Shown one piece after another: positions 17,319-25,221 of a stretch of 64,000 nucleotides of DNA. The DNA lies in the NCBI GenBank assembly GCA_039817385.1, contig JBCBVY010000003.1, positions 1 through 64,000 on the forward strand, read 5' to 3'. The notes beneath the pieces are model-generated. The model was not told the DNA's origin, made no database searches, and saw nothing but the letters and a program-made list of their open reading frames with translations. Each line of letters begins with the position of its first letter. Positions within the stretch are counted from its first letter, which is position 1. A program made the position numbers and the translations under genes. This stretch comes from JBCBCP01 sp039817385. GTDB taxonomy: Bacteria; Pseudomonadota; Alphaproteobacteria; Rhodobacterales; Rhodobacteraceae.

Positions 17319-17653
17319 GAGGCACCTCCCGCACAGCGCAGCCAGCGCACCCGATGGCTTTCGTCCTCCAAGAGATCAGCAATCCGCCCGGGCAGGCCCG
17401 CGGGCACCCGCCCCGCAACCCGGCCCCCGGCGGTCAGGTGCCAGCCCTGCTCGTCAGCTTCCAGCCGCACCACGGGGGAGAACCCCCGCACATGCCGCAG
17501 CGCCCGCCACATGTCCTGCCGCACCTGATGCGCAAGGCGCTCCGCCCGCCCGCCCCGCAGCCGCGTGGACGCCTGCACATCAAAGCGCGGCGGCAGGTGG
17601 CGGGCGAGGGTCACGGCCTCGCCGTCGCGGAGGATATGGAAGCGGTTGGTCAC
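17315..17653 (-). CDS. Hypothetical basic protein in the pccB chain
   Basis: 112 residues, Arg-rich, no signal peptide. It contains an amphipathic stretch ERLAHQVRQDMWRALRHVRG and a beta-rich segment VVRLEADEQGWHLTAGGRVA. I do not recognise a family. The start is GTG at 17653, overlapping the stop of the preceding gene as GTGA, and its own stop overlaps the cupin start as ATGA. The coupling argues that it is a real gene expressed in proportion to its neighbours. Confidence 0.65.
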   Translation of the reverse strand: MTNRFHILRDGEAVTLARHLPPRFDVQASTRLRGGRAERLAHQVRQDMWRALRHVRGFSPVVRLEADEQGWHLTAGGRVAGRVPAGLPGRIADLLEDESHRVRWLRCAGGAS

Positions 17654-18069
17654 CCGAGTGATCTACAGCCAGCGTCGGTCACGACTGTGTAGCGTTGCCC
17701 AGTAATCTTGATGTTCCCGATCTGCAAAGACGGTGTCGGGAGCTTCTGCACGATCAACAAGGTATCGACCGGTTGTTGCAAATTGGAACGCGCGAAGTCC
17801 TGCATCCTGGACGAGTACGCTTGACAGAGGCCCATCCCCCTTGCCTTCAGGGCGTCTTCCGCGTCAACGTCACCCTCCAGAATCGTGAAATTTGCCGCTA
17901 CTGCAGCACCGCCTTCTGTAAAGATGGTCACGCCAAACCCGTCGAAGCAAAGACGACTGCCGTCGGACAAAGAAACTCTCGACGACCTTTTGCAAGCCGC
18001 TGACGCCGGAGCAGCCAGCGGCGCCATCGCAATACTGCAGCCAACAAGCATAGCCAGCAAACGATTCAT
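17650..18069 (-). CDS. Secreted hypothetical protein directly downstream of pccB
   Basis: 139 residues with a Sec signal peptide (cut after PASA, before ACKRSS). The mature part has four Cys residues (ACKRS, RLCFDG, GLCQAY, AGCRSL) that could form two disulfides, and mixed beta/helix character. No known motif. Base composition is visibly less GC-rich than its neighbours and codon use is more relaxed, which hints at recent gain or rapid divergence. It starts 11 bases after pccB and overlaps the next gene by four bases. Confidence 0.68.
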   Translation of the reverse strand: MNRLLAMLVGCSIAMAPLAAPASAACKRSSRVSLSDGSRLCFDGFGVTIFTEGGAAVAANFTILEGDVDAEDALKARGMGLCQAYSSRMQDFARSNLQQPVDTLLIVQKLPTPSLQIGNIKITGQRYTVVTDAGCRSLG

Positions 18070-18079
18070 TAGATTGCCC

Positions 18080-19612
18080 TCAAAGCGGAATGTTGTCGTG
18101 CTTCTTCCACGGCAACGACTGCTTCTTGTTGCGCAGCGAGGCGAAGGCGCGGGCGACGCGGCGGCGGGTGCTTTGGGGTTTGATCACCTCGTCGATGAAC
18201 CCGCGCTCGGCGGCCACAAACGGGTTGGCAAAGCGGTCTTCGTAATCCGCCGTGTGCTGTGCGATCTTGTCCGCGTCGCCAAGGTCGGCGCGGTGGATAA
18301 TCTCCGTCGCGCCTTTGGCGCCCATCACCGCGATTTCTGCGGTCGGCCAGGCGTAGTTGAAATCGGCCCGCATGTGCTTGGACGCCATCACCACGTAAGC
18401 GCCCCCATAAGCCTTGCGCGTGATGACCGTAACCTTCGGTACCGTCGCCTCGCCATAGGCATAGAGCAGCTTTGCACCGTGCTTGATCACGCCGTTATAC
18501 TCCTGCGCCGTGCCGGGCAGGAAGCCGGGGACGTCCACGAGGGACAGCAGCGGAATCTCAAAGCAATCGCAGAACCGGACAAAGCGGGCCGCCTTGCGGG
18601 CAGAGTCGATATCCAGAACGCCCGCGAGCACCATCGGCTGGTTCGCCACAACGCCCACCGTGCGCCCTTCAAGGCGGATGAAGCCGGTGATGATATTGCC
18701 CGCGAAATCGCCCTGAAGCTCAAAGAAATTGCCCTCATCCGCGATCTTGTGGATCAGCTCTTTCATGTCATAGGGCTGGTTCGGGTTGTCCGGGATCAGC
18801 GTGTCGAGGCTTGCCTCCACCCGCGCCGGGTCGTCAAAGAAGGGGCGCTGCGGCGGGGCCTGACGGTTGTTCAGCGGCAGGAAGTCCACGAGGCGGCGCA
18901 CTTCGGAAAGCGCCTCGACGTCGTTTTCAAACGCCTTGTCCGCGACGGAGGATTTCTTGGTGTGGGTGGTCGCGCCGCCCAGCTCCTCTGCGGTGACCTG
19001 CTCATTGGTGACGGTCTTCACCACGTCCGGGCCGGTCACGAACATGTAAGAGCTGTCTTTGACCATGAAGATGAAGTCGGTCATCGCGGGGGAATAGACC
19101 GCGCCGCCCGCGCAGGGGCCCATGATCACGCTGATCTGCGGCACCACGCCCGAGGCCATGATGTTGCGCTGAAAGACGTCACCATAGCCCGCGAGGCTGT
19201 CCACGCCTTCCTGGATGCGCGCGCCGCCCGAGTCGTTGATGCCGATGACCGGCGCGCCGTTCTCGATCGCCATGTCCATGATCTTGCAGATCTTGGCCGC
19301 GTGCGTCGCGCTGACCGAGCCGCCCAGAACGGTGAAATCCTGGCTGAACACATAGACCTGGCGGCCATTCACTGTGCCCCAGCCTGTCACGACGCCATCG
19401 CCCGAGGGCTTGGACTGCTCCATCCCGAAATCGGTGCATCGGTGGGTGACAAACATATCGAACTCTTCAAAGCTGCCTTCGTCCAGCAGCAGGTCGATCC
19501 GTTCATGGGCCGTCAGCTTGCCGCGGCTATGCTGCGCGTCGATCCGCTTTTGGCCGCCGCCGGTGCGGGCGTCCGCGCGGCGAACCGCCAGCTCTTCGAT
19601 AATGTCTTTCAT
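18080..19612 (-). CDS. pccB: Propionyl-CoA carboxylase beta subunit (carboxyltransferase)
   Basis: 510 residues of the acyl-CoA carboxylase carboxyltransferase family: an N-terminal half with GGGQKRIDAQHSRGKLTAHERI and the oxyanion-type glycines of SGGARIQEGVDSL, and a C-terminal half with VDVPGFLPGTAQEYNG and AYGGAYVVM. It transfers CO2 from biotin on PccA to propionyl-CoA. I start at ATG 19612 (MKDIIEELAVRRADARTGG), the standard PccB N-terminus. TTTGCAAA-type sites 70-120 bases upstream and the pccR gene nearby indicate control by PccR. Confidence 0.97.
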   Translation of the reverse strand: MKDIIEELAVRRADARTGGGQKRIDAQHSRGKLTAHERIDLLLDEGSFEEFDMFVTHRCTDFGMEQSKPSGDGVVTGWGTVNGRQVYVFSQDFTVLGGSVSATHAAKICKIMDMAIENGAPVIGINDSGGARIQEGVDSLAGYGDVFQRNIMASGVVPQISVIMGPCAGGAVYSPAMTDFIFMVKDSSYMFVTGPDVVKTVTNEQVTAEELGGATTHTKKSSVADKAFENDVEALSEVRRLVDFLPLNNRQAPPQRPFFDDPARVEASLDTLIPDNPNQPYDMKELIHKIADEGNFFELQGDFAGNIITGFIRLEGRTVGVVANQPMVLAGVLDIDSARKAARFVRFCDCFEIPLLSLVDVPGFLPGTAQEYNGVIKHGAKLLYAYGEATVPKVTVITRKAYGGAYVVMASKHMRADFNYAWPTAEIAVMGAKGATEIIHRADLGDADKIAQHTADYEDRFANPFVAAERGFIDEVIKPQSTRRRVARAFASLRNKKQSLPWKKHDNIPL

Positions 19613-19681
19613 GTCGGCCTCCGTTCGGGTTTGCGCGTTCTTATCAAGATGACGCAGCGGACCAAAGGCCGAAGGCGCAAA

Positions 19682-19729
19682 TTTGCAAAAATTTTGCACG
19701 ATACAGCTTGCAAATTGCAAAGTTGCGAA
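19682..19729. promoter_or_regulatory. Probable PccR operator cluster upstream of pccB
   Basis: Five TTTGCAAA-like half sites lie within 48 bases: TTTGCAAA 19682-19689, TTTGCA 19693-19698, TTGCAAA 19708-19714, TTGCAAA 19715-19721 and TTGCGAA 19723-19729. From memory, the Rhodobacter sphaeroides regulator PccR recognises paired TTTGCAAA sequences at pccB. The region also precedes the divergent MFS gene. Binding is inferred, not shown. Confidence 0.7.
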
Positions 19730-19790
19730 TTTCACCAAGTCCACAAGCGCGTGAATGGACACCCCCTGCGCGCGCGCCTAGGTTCGCGGC

Positions 19791-21017
19791 ATGCAAGAGG
19801 CCCCGAAGCCCCGCTTCCTCGACCGTACCACACCGCCCACCCTGCTGACGCTTGTCCTGCTCGCGGGTATTTCGGCGATGGTGATGAACATGTTCTTACC
19901 CAGCCTGCCGAACATGACCACCTATTACAACACGGACTACAGGCTGATGCAGCTGTCGGTGTCCGTCTACCTCGGCTTTTCGGCGATGATGCAGCTTGTC
20001 GTGGGCCCCATCGCGGACCGCTACGGGCGGCGGCCCGTTTTGCTGTGGGCGATCAGCCTGTTCATCGTGGCCACCCTTGGCTGCATCCTTGCGCCCACGG
20101 TCGAAGTCTTCCTTTTCTTTCGCATGATGCAGGCGGTGATTGCCGCGGGCATGGCGCTGAGCCGCGCGGTCATTCGCGACCTGTATGATCAGGACCAGTC
20201 GGCCTCCATGATCGGCTACGTCACAATGGGCATGGCCGTGGTGCCGATGCTCGCGCCTGCCCTTGGCGGCGCCCTGGACGAAATGTTTGGCTGGAAAGCC
20301 AATTTCTGGACCTTTGCCCTCCTCGGGGCGCTGATGCTCTGGCTGGTCTGGACCGACCTGGGCGAGACCGCGCGCAGCAAAGGCCAGCCCTTCATGCAGC
20401 AGGTCCGCGACTACCCGGCGCTTTTTGCCAGCCCGCGCTTTTGGTTTTACGCGCTCGCAGCGATGTTCTGTTCGGGCAGCTTCTTTGCCTACCTTGGCGG
20501 GGGGCCGTTTGTCGGCTCCGAAGTGTTCGGCATGACCCCATCGGTGGTCGGGCTGTACTTCGGCGCCCCGGCGATTGGCTATTTCCTCGGCAACTGGGCG
20601 ACGGGCCGCTTTGCGACCCGCTTTGGCGTGAACGCGCTGGTCTTGTGGGGCTGCCTGATAAACGCAGCGGGGGTGTTCACGTCGCTGGCGATTTTCTGGT
20701 TCAGCGAGGGCACGCCGCTGGCCTTTTTCGGCCTGATGACCCTTGTTGGCATCGGCAACGGGCTGACCATACCGAACGCCACCGCCGGCATGCTGTCGGT
20801 CCGTCCGCAACTGGCTGGCACGGCCTCCGGCCTTGGCGGAGCGATCATGATCGGGGGCGGCGCGGCGCTGTCGGCCCTTGCCGGTGCGCTGCTGACACCC
20901 GAGACCGGAGCCGTGCCCCTGCTGGCCCTGATGGCCGCAACGTCAGCCTTGGGGATCCTCAGCATTGTGGCCGTCTATCGCCGCGAACGCCGCCTTGCGG
21001 CATTGACGCCCTCTTAA
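19791..21017 (+). CDS. Bcr/CflA-type multidrug efflux MFS transporter
   Basis: 408 residues with about 12 membrane helices. MFS motif A appears as GPIADRYGRRPVLLWA between helices 2 and 3, and helix 4 has the drug/H+ antiporter-like RMMQAVIAAGMALSRAVIRDLYD. Bcr/CflA proteins export chloramphenicol, sulfonamides or peptides; the natural substrate here is unknown. It is divergent from pccB, shares the intergenic region with the probable PccR sites, and lies immediately before pccR. Control by the propionate regulator is therefore possible. Confidence 0.88.
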   Translation: MQEAPKPRFLDRTTPPTLLTLVLLAGISAMVMNMFLPSLPNMTTYYNTDYRLMQLSVSVYLGFSAMMQLVVGPIADRYGRRPVLLWAISLFIVATLGCILAPTVEVFLFFRMMQAVIAAGMALSRAVIRDLYDQDQSASMIGYVTMGMAVVPMLAPALGGALDEMFGWKANFWTFALLGALMLWLVWTDLGETARSKGQPFMQQVRDYPALFASPRFWFYALAAMFCSGSFFAYLGGGPFVGSEVFGMTPSVVGLYFGAPAIGYFLGNWATGRFATRFGVNALVLWGCLINAAGVFTSLAIFWFSEGTPLAFFGLMTLVGIGNGLTIPNATAGMLSVRPQLAGTASGLGGAIMIGGGAALSALAGALLTPETGAVPLLALMAATSALGILSIVAVYRRERRLAALTPS

Positions 21018-21037
21018 CCAAAACACGTCACCTTGTG

Positions 21038-21087
21038 TTTGCGGGGCGGATTTGCAAAGGCTAGCCAAGGGTCTGCAAAGCTGCAAA
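21038..21087 (+). promoter_or_regulatory. Probable PccR autoregulatory sites upstream of pccR
   Basis: TTTGCAAA at 21051-21058 is accompanied by TTTGCG (21038-21043) and tandem CTGCAAAG copies (21073-21080 and 21081-21088), ending 11 bases before the pccR ATG. The pattern matches the pccB upstream cluster and suggests autoregulation. Confidence 0.62.
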
Positions 21088-21098
21088 GCGGGGCAAGC

Positions 21099-22496
21099 AT
21101 GGCGCAACAGAAACTCTATGCCGGGGCAAAGCTGCGCGAGGTGCGCACGCGGCTGGGCCTGACGCAGAAAGACTTCGCGTCGAAACTGGGCGTGTCCCTG
21201 CCCTACCTTAACCAGATGGAGAACAATAACCGCCCCGTCTCCACCGCCGTTGTGCTGAAGCTGGCGGCTGAGTTTGGCCTTGATGTCACCGAACTGTCTA
21301 CAGGGGACGCGGAACGGCTTGTCTCGGACATGCGCGAGGCGCTGGCCGATCCGCTGTTCGAAGACGTGCCTGCGCTGGCCGACATCCGGCTTGCCGCCTC
21401 CAACGCGCCGGGCTTTGCGCGCGCCTTCCTCGACCTGCACCGCGCCTACCGGCAGACGCATGAACGGCTTGCCTCGCTGGACGAGGCGCTGGGGCGCGAG
21501 GATGCCCGCGCGCAGCCTTCCCCGTGGGAAGAGGTGCGCGATTTCTTTCACTATTGCGACAATTACATCGATGCCGTCGATCGTGCGGCAGAGCATTTTG
21601 CCACCGGCCAGGGCGGGCTAAGCAATATTCGCGTGGCCACCGTCGCCTCGCTTGGCAATGCCCAAGTTACGGTGCAGTTCACCGATATGGCGATGACCCG
21701 CCGCTATGACCCGGACACGCGCGTGCTGCACATCTCCGCCCGCGCCGCGCACGAGACGCAGACCTTTCAGCTTCTGCTGCAACTGGCCTTGCTGCGCCAG
21801 AATGCGCTGCTTGAGGCGACGCTGGATCTTGCCCGTTTCCGCTCCGATGAGGCGCGCAGCATCGCGAAGATTGGCCTCGCCAACTACTTTGCGGGCGCTG
21901 CGCTCATGCCTTACGGCGCGTTCCAGCAGGCCGCACGCGAGACCCGGCACGATCTGGAACGGCTCGCCCGCCAGTTCGGCGCGTCAATCGAGCAGGTGGC
22001 GCATCGCCTGTCGACCCTGCAGCGGCCAGGGGCCAAAGGCATCCCGTTCTTCTTTGTCCGCGTCGATCAGGCCGGCACGATCACCAAGCGCCATTCGGCC
22101 ACGCGGCTGCAATTTGCGCGCTTTGGCGGCGCCTGTCCGCTCTGGAACGTGCACCGCGCGTTCGAGCAGCCCGGCGGTTTCCTGCGTCAGCTGGCCGAAA
22201 CCCCGGACGGGGTGCGCTATATCTCCATTGCGCGGGACGTCAGCAAGGCGGCGGGCCATTTTGGGGCACCCCTGCGCCGCTTTGCCATCGGACTGGGGTG
22301 CGAGGTCAGCCACGCACGCGACCTGGTCTATGCGGACGGTCTGGACCTGACCCGGGCGGAGATTTTCGAGCCCATCGGCATCTCCTGCCGCATCTGCGAG
22401 CGCACCAATTGCCATCAACGCTCCGTCCCGCCGCTGGAGCGCAAGTTGCAAGTCGACCCGGATGCGCGCGACGTGCTGCCTTACCAGGTTGGCTGA
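21099..22496 (+). CDS. pccR: Short-chain fatty acyl-CoA regulator (ScfR family), PccR-like
   Basis: 465 residues. An N-terminal XRE helix-turn-helix (about 10-65, LRLTQ-type helix in RTRLGLTQKDFASKLGVSLP) is followed by a central IrrE/M78-like region and a C-terminal DUF2083-type domain with a Cys cluster (ISCRICERTNCHQRS). This is the ScfR architecture shared by PccR, RamB and MccR, which sense short-chain acyl-CoAs and control their catabolic genes. I start at ATG 21099, just after the TGCAAAG repeats. Position near pccB makes the propionate role likely. Confidence 0.9.
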   Translation: MAQQKLYAGAKLREVRTRLGLTQKDFASKLGVSLPYLNQMENNNRPVSTAVVLKLAAEFGLDVTELSTGDAERLVSDMREALADPLFEDVPALADIRLAASNAPGFARAFLDLHRAYRQTHERLASLDEALGREDARAQPSPWEEVRDFFHYCDNYIDAVDRAAEHFATGQGGLSNIRVATVASLGNAQVTVQFTDMAMTRRYDPDTRVLHISARAAHETQTFQLLLQLALLRQNALLEATLDLARFRSDEARSIAKIGLANYFAGAALMPYGAFQQAARETRHDLERLARQFGASIEQVAHRLSTLQRPGAKGIPFFFVRVDQAGTITKRHSATRLQFARFGGACPLWNVHRAFEQPGGFLRQLAETPDGVRYISIARDVSKAAGHFGAPLRRFAIGLGCEVSHARDLVYADGLDLTRAEIFEPIGISCRICERTNCHQRSVPPLERKLQVDPDARDVLPYQVG

Positions 22497-22540
22497 GCCG
22501 CTTAACGAAATCTCAAGACCCATCTGAGTAGCGTGGCGCA

Positions 22541-23284
22541 ATGAAAGCCGGTTTAGGGTGCGCCTTGTTTCGTTTGTTTCTTCTTGCACTGCTCATGCCT
22601 TTCGCCTCCCCGATCCTTGCGGAGGAAAAGGGTAGCTTGTGGCAGGCGTCGGTGCTTGCCCGTGCCTCAAGTTCGGCCTGCATGGTCATGGCCGATGTGG
22701 AACCCAAGACCAACAGCGCCCTAACCGCGCAGTCGGTCGAACAGTTCGAAGACGGATTTGACGACATCACGGTCTCCAATCCCGAGGTGTTGGCGCGCTG
22801 GGCGGAATTGCAACCATCGCTGCGCCAAATGGCTGCGCATGATCTGCATTCGGTGGTGGTGGGGCAGGTGCTTGAGCATACAACCCCGCTGTTCGTCCGG
22901 CTGAGCGAGCTTGGTCAACCGAGCCTGAAAACCGACCCGGGTGCCGCATTCACCCTTCTGCAATCGCTGACGCAAAGCTTGTCCGCGCGCATGTGCCTCA
23001 TCGCGGTTGATCTGCAACGGGAGGAGTCGCTGGAGGTCGTCGCGCGCGTGATAGGCACGGTCGAAGCGGTCCTCAGCGGGATAGAAAACACGCCCGGTCT
23101 GCCGCCCGCGCTCGAGGACGCGATCTGGATGTTGCGCGGGGACTGGGATGCCATCGCGGGGCAAGCGTCCGAAATCGTGAAAGAAGGCACGCTTTCAACC
23201 CAAGCCCTTGCGCGTCTGGTCGAGGAAATCGGGATGCTGTACACCCTGACGGGAGAGATTGGGCAGCAACTGCGCCCGTCCTAA
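22541..23284 (+). CDS. Secreted helical protein with two similar halves
   Basis: 247 residues with a signal peptide (cut after ILA, before EEKGS). The mature protein is predicted nearly all-helical. Segments VLARASSSACMVMADVEPKT and LTQSLSARMCLIAVDLQREE look like two copies of the same unit, each with one Cys. They recall the N-terminal PilJ/NIT-type sensor folds with (Q/S)RM-type helices, but this is a weak resemblance. It may be a periplasmic ligand-binding or adapter protein. It stands alone, 44 bases after pccR. Confidence 0.65.
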   Translation: MKAGLGCALFRLFLLALLMPFASPILAEEKGSLWQASVLARASSSACMVMADVEPKTNSALTAQSVEQFEDGFDDITVSNPEVLARWAELQPSLRQMAAHDLHSVVVGQVLEHTTPLFVRLSELGQPSLKTDPGAAFTLLQSLTQSLSARMCLIAVDLQREESLEVVARVIGTVEAVLSGIENTPGLPPALEDAIWMLRGDWDAIAGQASEIVKEGTLSTQALARLVEEIGMLYTLTGEIGQQLRPS

Positions 23285-23363
23285 GCCATTCCGCGTCAAA
23301 TTCAGACCGCGGCAGGTCGCTTTCTGTCGGCAGTGAATTGGGCTGGCACGCTCTGTTTGCGGC

Positions 23364-24479
23364 ATGAACATCACCGACATCCGCGTCCGCCCGCTGACCT
23401 TGCCCCTGCGTGAACCCTATCACTGGACCCAGGGAATCCGGACCAGCTTCTCCGTTAACCTGATCGAGATGGCGCTAGCAGACGGCACCACCGGCCTCGG
23501 TGAAGCGACCATCGCCCCCGATCAGCACGCCAGCGCGCAGATTTTGCACCGGCTGGCCCAAACGCTGATCGGAGAAAGCGTGTTTGACGCTGCCGTGCTG
23601 CGGGACCGGGTGCTGAGGGAGAACTATCAAAGCCTTGGCGCCAGCACGATCCGCGCCTGCAACCAGATGCTGGCAGGGCTCGACTTTGCGATGTGGGACG
23701 CGATGGGCAAGCTAGCGGGGCGCCCGGTGACGGACCTGCTTGGCGGGGCGCACCGCCGCGCGGTCGGCTATTTCTACTTTCTGCAAGGCGACACACCCGA
23801 GGCGCTGGCGCGCCGTGCAACGGAAGGTGCCGCGCAGGGCGAGCGGGTCTTCTACCTCAAGGTGGGCCGGCCCGACATGGCCCGCGATATCGAGATCGTG
23901 CGCGCCGTCCGGGCAGAGATTGGCGACGCCCGCCTGCGACTTGACGCAAACGAGGGGTGGGACCCGATGCGCGCGATCAAGATGGCCCGCAAACTGGAGC
24001 CTTTCGATATTGAGTTCATCGAGCAGCCGACGCCCAGCTATTCCATCGACGCGCTCGCCCATGTGCGGGCGTCCTCCCCCATCCCCATCGTCGCAGACCA
24101 GGCCGCCTTTACCCTTTTCGATGTCTACGACATCTGCACCAAGCGGGCCGCCGACATGATCTGCATCGGCCCGCGCGAAGTGGGCGGCATCCAGAACATG
24201 CTCAAGGCCGCCGCGGTGGCGGAGGCGGCGGGCCTGTCGATCTGCATCCATTCGAGCTTTACCACCGGCATCACCACCGCCGCAGAGCATCAGATTGGCC
24301 GCCTGATCCCGAACCTGGACGATGGCAACCAGATCATGTGGCATCTGGCCCAGGACAATATCGTGGCCGCGCCCGCCTTGGCCCCCGCACAAGGTTGGCT
24401 GGACCTGCCAGATGCGCCGGGGCTGGGGATCACGCTCGATGCCAATACAGTCGATCACCTGACAGGGACGTTTTCTTAG
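23364..24479 (+). CDS. Mandelate racemase/muconate lactonizing enzyme family protein
   Basis: 371 residues of the enolase superfamily: an N-terminal capping domain (to about 125) and a TIM barrel. Catalytic elements are FYLKVGRPD (second-strand Lys), LDANEGWD (metal Asp), EFIEQPTP (metal Glu) and IVADQAAF (metal Asp), with GHSSF-type IHSSFTTG near the end. Members racemise, cycloisomerise or dehydrate carboxylates such as muconate, N-succinylamino acids or hydroxyproline. The usual KxK is YLK here, so I cannot choose among these. The stop lies in the loop of a perfect inverted repeat. Confidence 0.85.
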   Translation: MNITDIRVRPLTLPLREPYHWTQGIRTSFSVNLIEMALADGTTGLGEATIAPDQHASAQILHRLAQTLIGESVFDAAVLRDRVLRENYQSLGASTIRACNQMLAGLDFAMWDAMGKLAGRPVTDLLGGAHRRAVGYFYFLQGDTPEALARRATEGAAQGERVFYLKVGRPDMARDIEIVRAVRAEIGDARLRLDANEGWDPMRAIKMARKLEPFDIEFIEQPTPSYSIDALAHVRASSPIPIVADQAAFTLFDVYDICTKRAADMICIGPREVGGIQNMLKAAAVAEAAGLSICIHSSFTTGITTAAEHQIGRLIPNLDDGNQIMWHLAQDNIVAAPALAPAQGWLDLPDAPGLGITLDANTVDHLTGTFS

Positions 24480-24489
24480 TAAGAAAACG
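24469..24489 (+). terminator. Perfect inverted repeat overlapping the enolase-family stop codon
   Basis: CGTTTTCTT and AAGAAAACG form a perfect 9-bp stem around AGT, and the TAG stop straddles the stem and loop. It may terminate both the plus-strand gene and the facing nuclease gene. A similar palindrome occurs at 39010-39025. Confidence 0.5.
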
Positions 24490-24516
24490 GACCGGAAAGT
24501 TACTGAGTTTCCGCGC

Positions 24517-25167
24517 TTAACGTCTGGCCGCACGCCAGCCTGCATCCCGTGCCTCGGCCGCCGAACAAAACCACCGCTCGCCCCGGCTCAGATCGATGCC
24601 CGTCTGTTCGTAGAACTCCTGCCCCGGCACGTGAAAAATGCGCCCGTACTGCGAGATGTTGCCCTTGATCACACAATTCGGGTCGATCGGGATGCGCCCC
24701 TTCGCCCGTGTCGTGCGGAACTGCGCCGGGGACTGCACCCGCAGCGCGTGCAGCCCTGCATCCCGGATCGCCGCGCCTTTTTCATCGAGGTCGTAGGCCA
24801 TCGAATACCTGCGATAGGCAAAGGCCCAGCCTTCCTGCACCAGCACCTGCCCCATGTCCGCGCCGCCCACATCGCAGGTCGCGACGCGGCGACCGTAGCG
24901 GTCGATGGTCAGGGCCGTGCAGCGCGCGATGCGGTGCTGAAACCGCTCCGCCACCTTTTGGCGCACCCATTGCCCGCAGTGATAGGCCACGCCATGCTCG
25001 GTCGCACAGGTCTGGTCAATCTCCGGCGCGTCGATGCCGTACAAACGCACCCGCTGCCCGCCCACATCAATTGTGTCCGCATCAATGACACGGATGGGGC
25101 CCGAAATGTCCGCGAGGGCGGGCAAGCCCGCAAAACACAGAACAAAGGCAGCACAAATTCTTAACAT
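24517..25167 (-). CDS. Thermonuclease family (SNase-like) secreted protein
   Basis: 216 residues with a signal peptide (MLRICAAFVLCFAGLPALA). The staphylococcal-nuclease fold follows: VIDADTIDVGGQRVRLYGID (metal Asp and first catalytic Arg), APEIDQTC (catalytic Glu) and DRYGRRVATC (second Arg). The SNase domain ends near 125. An extra ~90-residue C-terminal part contains YGRIFHVPGQEFYEQTGI, a pattern seen in several alphaproteobacterial homologues and ending with a second Cys region. Probably a periplasmic or secreted nuclease. Confidence 0.88.
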   Translation of the reverse strand: MLRICAAFVLCFAGLPALADISGPIRVIDADTIDVGGQRVRLYGIDAPEIDQTCATEHGVAYHCGQWVRQKVAERFQHRIARCTALTIDRYGRRVATCDVGGADMGQVLVQEGWAFAYRRYSMAYDLDEKGAAIRDAGLHALRVQSPAQFRTTRAKGRIPIDPNCVIKGNISQYGRIFHVPGQEFYEQTGIDLSRGERWFCSAAEARDAGWRAARR

Positions 25168-25221
25168 TTGGTTAACGTGGGCGCGATGCGCCGCACGATC
25201 AACCGTTTGCTGCGCTTTGGG

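Noticed and set aside
17885..20188. Very long open frame (over 760 codons) antisense to pccB
   Set aside because: It mirrors the codon pattern of pccB in high-GC DNA, has no recognisable domain and its His/Arg/Asp-rich composition is typical of an antisense shadow.
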